Positions 7,180 to 14,390 of a stretch of 64,000 nucleotides of DNA are shown here, in pieces. The notes below the pieces were generated by a model. The model did no database searches. It saw only the letters and a list, made by a program, of their open reading frames with translations, and was not told where the DNA came from. This DNA comes from Sphingomonadaceae bacterium (GTDB taxonomy: Bacteria > Pseudomonadota > Alphaproteobacteria > Sphingomonadales > Sphingomonadaceae), in NCBI GenBank assembly GCA_027533105.1, contig JAPZTW010000009.1:275660-339659 (forward strand). The letters run 5' to 3'. Position 1 is the stretch's first letter; each line of letters starts with the position of its first letter. The position numbers and the translations under genes were made by a program.

Positions 7180-9215
7180 CACTTCACCGGCACCATGCGG
7201 ATTGCAAAGCCGCCGCCCGGCGCGATCTTCAGGCTGAGGCTGTCGACGCTGGTCAGCACCTTGTTCTCGATCACGATCGAATGGCGCTTGTCGGTGCGGT
7301 AATCGGCATCGTCGCCGTCGCGATAGATTTCGGCCCGATAGCGCTTGCCGGGGGTCAGGAAGTCGAGCTTGAAAGACACGCTGCGCGCCTCCTCGTCACC
7401 CACCGCGCCGATGTACCAGCCCTCGCCGCCGCGCTCCTTGCGGGCGATGGTGACATAGTCGCCGATCTCGCCATTGAGCACGCGGGTGTCCTGCCAGTCG
7501 GTCGGCACATCGCGGATGAACTTCAGCGGCGCGGGATACTTGGCATAGTTCTCGGGCGTATCGGCCACCATCTGCACCGGCGAATAGATCACCACGTAAA
7601 GCGCCAGCTGCTTGGCAATGGTTGAAAGGATCGCGCTGCCGCGTTCGCCCTCAAGGCTGAGAATGCCCGGCGTGAAGTCCATCGGCCCTTCCAGCATCCG
7701 GGTGAAGACGATGTTGGCTTCATGCTCGGGCGGGTTCTTGCCGCCCCAAGCATTGTATTCCATCCCGCGCATGCCTTCTCGGGCGACCCAGTTGGGGTAG
7801 GTCCGGTGCAGGCCCGTGCCCTTGACCGGTTCGTGGCTGTCAAAGGCAATCCGGTGCTTGTAGGCGGTTTCGGCCACGCGGACGAAGTGGTTGGTCATCC
7901 ACTGGCTCTCTAGCCATTCGCGATACTTGGTCCCGTCGGGATCGACCCGCTCAAGCTGCCCGGCGTCAGTCACATAACCGGTCTTGACCACCATCATCCC
8001 GTACCTGGCGGCAAAGGCAAAGCTGCGGTCCAGCTGGTTTTCGTAATGGGTTACCGCCCCGCCCGTCTCGTGGTGGCCAACCAGCCGGACGCCCTTCTTC
8101 TTCGCATAGGCGGCCAGCATGGCGATATCGAAGTCCTCGGTCGGCCTGGTGAAGTCCATGTCCCAGCCATTGCCGAACCAGTCACCGTCCCAGCCCACGT
8201 TCCAGCCTTCGACCAGCACATCGGGGATGCCATTGGCAGCGGCGAAATCGATGTAGCGCTTGACGTTCGCGTTGGTCGCGCCGTGCCTGGGCCCGCGCGC
8301 CCATGACCATTCGCCCTTGATCATGTTCCACCACACCCCGGCAAACTTGCCCGGCTTGAACCAGCTCATGTCGCCCAGCTTGTTGGGTTCATTGAGGTTC
8401 AGCATCAGGTGGCTGTGATAGATGCCGGGGGCATCGTCGGCGATGATCAGGGTGCGCCAGGGCGTGGACCAGGCGCCGGTCTTCTGCACCTTGGGCTCGC
8501 CCGCGCCGGGGGTCAGGTTGGCGCGCAGCGTGGTGCCTTCGGTACGGGTTACATTCATGCCGGCATAGTCGACCAGCGCCGCCTCGTGCAGCGCGACATG
8601 GGTGCCATCGGCCAGCTTGATCGTGATCGGCGTCGCGGCGGTCGAAACCGCGGAGAGCCCGGTCTTGTTGTAGAGATACTCCTCGCGGTTCCACAGATAG
8701 GCCGGCTTCCACCAGGCGGTGCCATCCTGGGCGAAGGCGAACTCGGTCAGCTCGTCGGCCACCTTGGTCCGGGCCATGTTCGGCTGCTGCCGGAACTCGT
8801 AGCGGAAGCCGAGGCCGTCCTCATAGAGCCGGAAGGTGACGGTAAAGACCCGCGCCAGCGCGGTCGTTTCCTTCAGGTGGACCTTGAATTCGCGATAGCG
8901 GTTGCGGATCTGCGCCCATTCGCCCCAGGGCTGGGTCCAGGTCTCGTCGAAATCGCGCTGCTCGGTGCCGGTGATGGTCAGGCGGCGGTCGATCTTGGCC
9001 ACGTCAGTGAACAGGAAACCCAGCCGCGAAGGGGCGATGATCGCCTTGCCCTTGCGGGTCACGGCATAGGCCGCGCGGCCATCGCCATCGATCGATACCG
9101 CAACGCTGACCGCGCCATCAGGCGAAGTGGCCGTGACCGGCGCGGCTTGCTGCGCCAGTGCCGGCACGGCGGCCAGGGCCAGGCCGAGTCCGAACGCGAG
9201 ATGCAAGGATTTCAT
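7179..9215 (-). CDS. Glycoside hydrolase family 97 alpha-glucosidase (SusB-like)
   Basis: A 678-residue periplasmic GH97 enzyme with a signal peptide ending near ALAQQ. The N-terminal beta-domain leads into a (beta/alpha)8 barrel. Glu383 (GHHETGG) matches the general-base position of the inverting SusB-type members, which is not used by the retaining subgroup. Glu486 (GMEYNAW) matches the general acid, and HEPVKGTG and REGMRG carry calcium ligands. It should release glucose from maltooligosaccharides with inversion. It sits one base after the GH13 alpha-glucosidase gene and overlaps the esterase gene, so it belongs to the same transcript. Confidence 0.95.
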   Translation of the reverse strand: MKSLHLAFGLGLALAAVPALAQQAAPVTATSPDGAVSVAVSIDGDGRAAYAVTRKGKAIIAPSRLGFLFTDVAKIDRRLTITGTEQRDFDETWTQPWGEWAQIRNRYREFKVHLKETTALARVFTVTFRLYEDGLGFRYEFRQQPNMARTKVADELTEFAFAQDGTAWWKPAYLWNREEYLYNKTGLSAVSTAATPITIKLADGTHVALHEAALVDYAGMNVTRTEGTTLRANLTPGAGEPKVQKTGAWSTPWRTLIIADDAPGIYHSHLMLNLNEPNKLGDMSWFKPGKFAGVWWNMIKGEWSWARGPRHGATNANVKRYIDFAAANGIPDVLVEGWNVGWDGDWFGNGWDMDFTRPTEDFDIAMLAAYAKKKGVRLVGHHETGGAVTHYENQLDRSFAFAARYGMMVVKTGYVTDAGQLERVDPDGTKYREWLESQWMTNHFVRVAETAYKHRIAFDSHEPVKGTGLHRTYPNWVAREGMRGMEYNAWGGKNPPEHEANIVFTRMLEGPMDFTPGILSLEGERGSAILSTIAKQLALYVVIYSPVQMVADTPENYAKYPAPLKFIRDVPTDWQDTRVLNGEIGDYVTIARKERGGEGWYIGAVGDEEARSVSFKLDFLTPGKRYRAEIYRDGDDADYRTDKRHSIVIENKVLTSVDSLSLKIAPGGGFAIRMVPVK

Positions 9216-9216
9216 G

Positions 9217-10854
9217 TCAGGTCGTCTCCCGGACCAGGATGGCGGCGAAGGCAGGCAGGCGGCTAGGCTCTGCCCCGTTGACCGCGAAGATCGTCTCGCC
9301 GGTGGTCGCCAGGCCCTGCGGCCAGGCCGCAGGTTCAGCCGCCAGGTTGAACGCGGCGATCAGGCTTTCCCCCTCGGCCACGCGGCGCAGCACCAGCCGG
9401 GTCTCGTCGGCCAGCACCACCTCGCAGCCCCCGATCCGCAGCGCCGGATGCGCCTTGCGCAGAGCGATGAGCTGGCGCGTGAGGTTGAGGAGCGAGGCCG
9501 GATCGGCCTCCTGCCGATCGATCGCGCGGGCCATGTTTTCCTCGCCCAGCGGCAGCCACGGCGCGCTGCTGGCGGTAAAGCCGCCCTGCTCGCTCTGCGC
9601 CAGCCACGGCAGCGGGGTGCGCGCGCCATCGCGGGCCAGAGTCAGCGGCCAGTTGGCAATGGCTTCGGGATCCTGGAGCTGTTCGAAGGGAATTTCGACC
9701 TGGGTCAGCCCCAGCTCCTCGCCCTGGTAGACGATCACATTGCCGCGCAGCGCCGCCAGCAGCACGGCCTTGAGCCGGGCAAAGGCTTCCCGGTGTTCCG
9801 GGGCGCACCAGCGCGACAGCGCGCGCGGCGCATCGTGGTTTTCGAAGGCCCAGCTGGGCCAGCCGATGCCCGGCGCGTCAGGCCACTGGCCCAGCGCCCG
9901 CGTGACGACCTCCGGGGTCAGCCGGTCGGCATAGAGGAAATCGAAGCCATAGGCGCTGTTCAGCCGGGCATCGCCGCTGGTGAACAGCTTCATCTCGCGG
10001 TCGGCATCCTTGCCGCCCACTTCGGCGACCGTGAAGATCCCGTCATAGCTGTCGGTCAGCGCGCGGATCCGCTCGATGAAGGCCGGAATGTCAGCGTGCG
10101 ACTGGTTGTAAAGCCGCTGCTGGAAATCGAACGGGCGGGTGCGCGGCTTGCCATCGGGCTGGGCCGGCGGATTATCGCGCAGCTGCGGATCGTGCATGGC
10201 AAAGTTCAGCGCATCGAGCCGGAAGCCATCGACGCCGCGATCGAGCCAGAACCGCGCCACGCCCAGCAGCGCATCCTGCACCGCGGGCAGGTGGCAATTG
10301 AGCTGCGGCTGGCTGGACAGGAAATTGTGCAGGTAATACTGCCCGCGCCGCGCGTCCCAGGTCCAGGCCGGGCCGCCGAACACCGACTGCCAGTTGGTGG
10401 GCGGCGAACCATCGGCCTTGGGATCGGCCCAGACATACCAGTCCGCCTTCGGGTTATCCCGGCTGGCGCGGCTTTCGACGAACCAGGCGTGCTGGTCGGA
10501 CGTATGCGAATAGACCTGGTCGATCGTCACCCGCAGGCCCAGCGCATGGGCCCGGGCGACTAGGGCATCGAAATCGGCGAGCGTGCCGAAGATCGGATCG
10601 ACCCCGCAATAATCGGCCACGTCATAGCCGAAATCGGCCATCGGCGAGGTGAAGAAGGGCGAAATCCAGATCGCATCGACGCCCAGGCTGGCGACATAGT
10701 CCAGCCGCTCGGTGATCCCCGGCAGATCGCCGATGCCATCGCCGTTGGAATCGCGGAAGCTGCGCGGATAGATCTGGTAGATCGCCGCGCCGCGCCACCA
10801 TTCCTGGTCGACGCGTTGTAGACCGGAAGCTGCAATCCGGGTCAGGCGGTTCAT
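9217..10854 (-). CDS. GH13 alpha-glucosidase (oligo-1,6-glucosidase type)
   Basis: A 545-residue GH13 enzyme without a signal peptide, so probably cytoplasmic. It begins MNRLTRIAASG and soon shows the subfamily opening WWRGAAIYQIYPRSF. The triad is nucleophile Asp214 (DGFRLDALNF), acid/base Glu278 (VAEVGG) and Asp341 (ENHDAPR). It would hydrolyse imported maltose or isomaltose-type oligosaccharides to glucose. The ATG at 10854 overlaps the amylase stop by four bases (ATGA), which decides this start over an in-frame upstream one. It is part of the operon running from the halogenase gene to the esterase. Confidence 0.95.
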   Translation of the reverse strand: MNRLTRIAASGLQRVDQEWWRGAAIYQIYPRSFRDSNGDGIGDLPGITERLDYVASLGVDAIWISPFFTSPMADFGYDVADYCGVDPIFGTLADFDALVARAHALGLRVTIDQVYSHTSDQHAWFVESRASRDNPKADWYVWADPKADGSPPTNWQSVFGGPAWTWDARRGQYYLHNFLSSQPQLNCHLPAVQDALLGVARFWLDRGVDGFRLDALNFAMHDPQLRDNPPAQPDGKPRTRPFDFQQRLYNQSHADIPAFIERIRALTDSYDGIFTVAEVGGKDADREMKLFTSGDARLNSAYGFDFLYADRLTPEVVTRALGQWPDAPGIGWPSWAFENHDAPRALSRWCAPEHREAFARLKAVLLAALRGNVIVYQGEELGLTQVEIPFEQLQDPEAIANWPLTLARDGARTPLPWLAQSEQGGFTASSAPWLPLGEENMARAIDRQEADPASLLNLTRQLIALRKAHPALRIGGCEVVLADETRLVLRRVAEGESLIAAFNLAAEPAAWPQGLATTGETIFAVNGAEPSRLPAFAAILVRETT

Positions 10855-12686
10855 TTCGGTCTCACATTCGATTCTTTGGCGGCGCAGACGGCATAGCCCA
10901 GCGGCGGGAGGGTGATGGTCAGGCTGCCGGGTGCATCGGCGGCGAGGGCGCATTGCCCGGCCAGCGGGCTGAAGGTCAGGCTGCGCGGCTCAATCGCGAT
11001 CCGCTGGGTGACGGGCTGGTTCGAGGTGTTGAAGGCCAGAACCACTTCCTGCGCCGTTTCCGGATCGATCCGCGAGACGGCGTAAAGCCCCGGCTTGTCC
11101 GAGAAGGCGCGGCTGATCGTTGCCCCGGCATAGAGCGCGGGGGTGGCCTTGCGCACGTCGGCGAGGGTCGCGATCTGGCGGTAGAGCGGGTGGCTCCGGT
11201 CAAAGTTCGCTTGCGCGGTAGTCGCGTCGGTACCGATCAGGTCATTGTCGTTGTAGACCGCGACCTTCGAGGGGAACATGTCCTCGCGCGCCAGCTGGTC
11301 GTTGCCGTCCGAAACGAAGCCCTGCTCGTCGCCGTAATAGATCACCGGCACCCCGCGCAGCGTCATCAGCATGGCATGGCCCAGCATGGTCCGGGCCAGC
11401 AGCTCATCGGGCGAAATGCCGGGATTGGCCTGCTTCACGAACATCGAGAAGCGGCCGAAATCGTGATTGCCGAGGAAGGTCGGCAGGTTGAGCGCGCCCG
11501 CCTCGCCGCCCTGGTAGAGCGCGTCATCCTCGAACAGGCGGGCCAGCACGTCGGTTCCGGCCTTGCCCGATACGACCCGCTGCGCGGCGGCGGCAAAGGC
11601 CATGTCGAGGTTCGACGGCAGGCCGGCGATCCGCGTCCAGCGCGCGGTCAGCGCCGGGTCGACATCCTGCGTCGCCACTTCGCCGAAGATGTGGAAGTTG
11701 GGGATGCCCTTGTCCCGGGCAATCCGCTCCATGGCCGGGACGAAAGCGCGCCAGAACTCGGGATTGACGTGCTTGGCGGTATCGATCCGGAAGCCGTCGA
11801 TGCCGAAGCGTTCGATCCAGCTGCCATAGATTTCGATCATGCCCGAAATCACGCGCGGGTGGCGCGTCGCCAGATCGTCGAGGCCGACAAAATCGCCATA
11901 GACCGCGCTTTCGCCAAACCAGTTCGTATCGCCACGATTGTGGTAATAGATCGGATCGTTAAGCCAGGCCGGAACCTTCACGGTCTCCTCGCCCTTGGGG
12001 ACATAGAGACTATAGGCCCAGGTCGGATCGGTCAGCTTGTCCCAGTTGCGCGGCTGGGGATCCTCTTCACCCGCGAACCCCGCATTGATCGCCTGACCAT
12101 CCACCCCGCCGCGCCGCGAATAGGGATAGTTGGCCTTGTCGCGATAGCGATAGCCGTTGGCATCGCCGTCGCGGTAACGGATCACATCGGCCGTGTGATT
12201 GGCGATGATGTCCATGTAGACCTTCATGCCGCGCGCATGGGCGGCATCGACGAAGGCCTTGAAATCATCGTTGGTCCCGAAATGCGGATCGACCTGGGTA
12301 AAATCCGTCACCCAGTAACCGTGATAGCCAGCGCTTTCGTCGCCCTTGGGGCCCTGGACCGGCTTGTTCTTGAAGATCGGGGCAAACCAGATCGCAGTGG
12401 CGCCCAGGCCCTGGATATAGTCGAGCCGCGCGGTCAGCCCTTTCAGGTCGCCGCCGTGATAGAAGCCCTTGTGGGTGGGATCGAAGCCATGCTGCAGCCG
12501 ATCACCCTTGATCCCGCCGGTATCGTTCTTCGGATCGCCGTTCTCGAACCGGTCAGGCAGGACGAAGTAGACGATCTCCTCGTTCGGCGCGCGGGCGCGC
12601 AGTTCGGCCTTGGGATCGGATGCCTGCGCCGCCAGCGGAGCGCACAGCGCCAGCGCGGCAAGCGAAGTGGCAAGCGAACGGATCAT
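10851..12686 (-). CDS. GH13 alpha-amylase family protein, exported
   Basis: A 611-residue GH13 enzyme with a signal peptide (SLAALALCAPLAAQAS) and therefore periplasmic or outer-membrane associated. The barrel motifs are complete: DIIANHTADV, GFRIDTAKHVN with nucleophile Asp302, FGEVATQ with acid/base Glu336, and FLGNHDFGRF with Asp409. The opening VYFVLPDRFENGD is typical of secreted alpha-amylase or cyclomaltodextrinase-like members. It should cut starch or maltodextrin passing through the TonB receptor. It overlaps genes on both sides by four bases (ATGA), tying it into the operon. Confidence 0.94.
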   Translation of the reverse strand: MIRSLATSLAALALCAPLAAQASDPKAELRARAPNEEIVYFVLPDRFENGDPKNDTGGIKGDRLQHGFDPTHKGFYHGGDLKGLTARLDYIQGLGATAIWFAPIFKNKPVQGPKGDESAGYHGYWVTDFTQVDPHFGTNDDFKAFVDAAHARGMKVYMDIIANHTADVIRYRDGDANGYRYRDKANYPYSRRGGVDGQAINAGFAGEEDPQPRNWDKLTDPTWAYSLYVPKGEETVKVPAWLNDPIYYHNRGDTNWFGESAVYGDFVGLDDLATRHPRVISGMIEIYGSWIERFGIDGFRIDTAKHVNPEFWRAFVPAMERIARDKGIPNFHIFGEVATQDVDPALTARWTRIAGLPSNLDMAFAAAAQRVVSGKAGTDVLARLFEDDALYQGGEAGALNLPTFLGNHDFGRFSMFVKQANPGISPDELLARTMLGHAMLMTLRGVPVIYYGDEQGFVSDGNDQLAREDMFPSKVAVYNDNDLIGTDATTAQANFDRSHPLYRQIATLADVRKATPALYAGATISRAFSDKPGLYAVSRIDPETAQEVVLAFNTSNQPVTQRIAIEPRSLTFSPLAGQCALAADAPGSLTITLPPLGYAVCAAKESNVRPK

Positions 12687-14206
12687 GCGGCGGCTCCAGT
12701 TGCGGCGGCTCCAGTTGCGGCAGGCGGCACTGTCACCAGCGCGGCGAGGTAATCGATATGCTGCGGCAGCGGGCGGACCAGATCGATCGCGCCCCGTTCA
12801 ATGCCTTCGAGGAACCGGCCGAGGTCGGCCTCGCTCAAGGCGTCGGCGATCGGGTTCCAGCTGGCCGGCTCCAACCCCTGGCCCACCATGACCTGCAGCC
12901 AGCCGACCTCGGTGAACAGTTCGTCAGCGCTCGGCTGGATCACGCAGGCGGCCTTGAATTCCTCGATCCGGGCCTTGAGGCTGTCGGGCAGGGTCAGGTT
13001 GCGGCAGTGATCCCAGAACGGTTCGCCATGCCGCTGGTTGGCCCAGTAATGCAGGATCAGGAAATCGCGGATCCGCTCGAATTCCAGGGCCGCGCGGCGG
13101 TTGAAGCCATCGCGCACGGCATCGTCCACCGGCCCGCCGGGCAGGACCGTCAGGAAACGGGTGATGGTCGACTGGATCAGGTGGATCGAGGTGGACTCAA
13201 GCGGCTCCATGAAGCCACTCGACAGCCCCACGGCCAGCACATTGCGATCCCAGAACTTGCGGCGGCGACCGGTGACGAAGCGCAGCGGGCGCGGATCGGC
13301 CTGGGCGGGGGCATCGAGGTTGGCGAGCAGCGTGGCGGTTGCCTCGTCATCGGAGATAAACTCGCTGCAATAGACATGGCCATTGCCGATCCGGTGCTGC
13401 AGCGGGATGCGCCATTGCCACCCGGCGGTCCGCGCGGTGGAACGGGTATAGGGCGTAAAGTTGCCGGCCGCCGCGCAAGGGACAGCCACGGCCCGGTCGC
13501 ATGGCAGCCAGTGGCGCCAGTCCTCGTAACCCGCACCGAGTTCCTGTTCGATCAGCAGCCCGCGAAAGCCCGAGCAGTCGATGAAGAAATCGCCCGCGAT
13601 CACGCGCCCGTCATCGGTCCGCACGGCGGCGATATCGCCGTTCTCGGCGCGCTCAACACTGGCAATCGTCCCCTCGTGACGGATCACCCCGCGCGTTTCG
13701 GCATAGCGGCGCAGGTAGCCGGCATAGAGCCCGGCATCGAAGTGATAGGCATAGGGCATGGCCGCGCCACCGGCCGGCTGCCCCATCCGCCCGGTGCGGG
13801 CGGCCAGTTCGTTGGGGGAATAGTGCGCCAGCGGCTTGGCCAGGCCCAGCTTGCGGCCGCGCGCCCAGTAATGGCGAAACGGCAGCAGCCCCAGCTGGCG
13901 ACCAACCTCGCCAAAGGCGTGCATGTAGGAATGGCCGGGCTTCAGCCAGTCGGCGAATTCGATCCCCAGCTTGAACGAGCCCATCGTCTCGCGCAGGAAT
14001 TCGCCTTCATCGAGGCCCAGCGCCTGGTTGAACAGCATGATGGCGGGGATCGTGGCCTCACCCACGCCGACCGTGCCGATCGCCTCGCTTTCGATCAGGG
14101 TGATGCGGTGCCCGGGCGGGGCAAAGCGGGCCAGCGCGGCGGCGCTCATCCACCCGGCGGTTCCGCCGCCGACGATCACGATATGGAATTGCCGATCCGC
14201 CTGCAT
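12683..14206 (-). CDS. Flavin-dependent tryptophan-halogenase family protein
   Basis: A 507-residue flavoprotein. Family marks are the FAD site VGGGTAGWMSA, GVGEATIP, and the halogenase signature WQWRIP. The lysine equivalent to PrnA Lys79 falls at residue 79 (GSFKLGIEF), and the glutamate of EPLEST is present. Active-site residues are therefore intact, although its role in a sugar operon is unknown; such genes recur beside TonB receptors in sphingomonads and Caulobacter. GGAGA, six bases before the ATG at 14206, fixes the start. The last residues are built from a 15-bp tandem repeat, and the stop overlaps the amylase start. Confidence 0.92.
   Translation of the reverse strand: MQADRQFHIVIVGGGTAGWMSAAALARFAPPGHRITLIESEAIGTVGVGEATIPAIMLFNQALGLDEGEFLRETMGSFKLGIEFADWLKPGHSYMHAFGEVGRQLGLLPFRHYWARGRKLGLAKPLAHYSPNELAARTGRMGQPAGGAAMPYAYHFDAGLYAGYLRRYAETRGVIRHEGTIASVERAENGDIAAVRTDDGRVIAGDFFIDCSGFRGLLIEQELGAGYEDWRHWLPCDRAVAVPCAAAGNFTPYTRSTARTAGWQWRIPLQHRIGNGHVYCSEFISDDEATATLLANLDAPAQADPRPLRFVTGRRRKFWDRNVLAVGLSSGFMEPLESTSIHLIQSTITRFLTVLPGGPVDDAVRDGFNRRAALEFERIRDFLILHYWANQRHGEPFWDHCRNLTLPDSLKARIEEFKAACVIQPSADELFTEVGWLQVMVGQGLEPASWNPIADALSEADLGRFLEGIERGAIDLVRPLPQHIDYLAALVTVPPAATGAAATGAAA
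12686..12720. repeat. 15-bp tandem repeat at the 3' end of the halogenase gene
   Basis: The unit TGCGGCGGCTCCAGT occurs at 12686-12700 and 12701-12715, followed by five bases of a third copy. It is in frame and encodes the ATGAA ATGAA tail of the halogenase-like protein. Because it is a multiple of three and abuts the amylase start, copy-number change would lengthen the tail without breaking the frame. Confidence 0.8.
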
Positions 14207-14340
14207 GTGCCATCTCCGCGCGCCAACCATCCGCGCGATATCAGTACCCGGCCAAACTGGCCAATCAGGCGGGGATCGACGGAGTTCCGGCGGTGCGATC
14301 CATCACCGGAACCCCGTGTCCCCCCTCATGGACTTGTCAA

Positions 14341-14382
14341 CTTGCCTGCCAGGCAAGGCCGACCGGATTGCTCCGGCCGGCC
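14341..14382. promoter_or_regulatory. Two adjacent inverted repeats between TonB receptor and halogenase genes
   Basis: The first, 14341-14357, is CTTGCCTG-C-CAGGCAAG, a perfect 8-bp palindrome around one base. The second, 14357-14382, has 11-bp arms (GGCCGACCGGA and TCCGGCCGGCC, one mismatch) around TTGC, and begins nine bases past the receptor stop. The second could be a processing or attenuation hairpin that lowers expression of the enzymes relative to the receptor. No T-run follows, so a simple terminator is doubtful. Confidence 0.45.
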
Positions 14383-14390
14383 AGGAGCGA

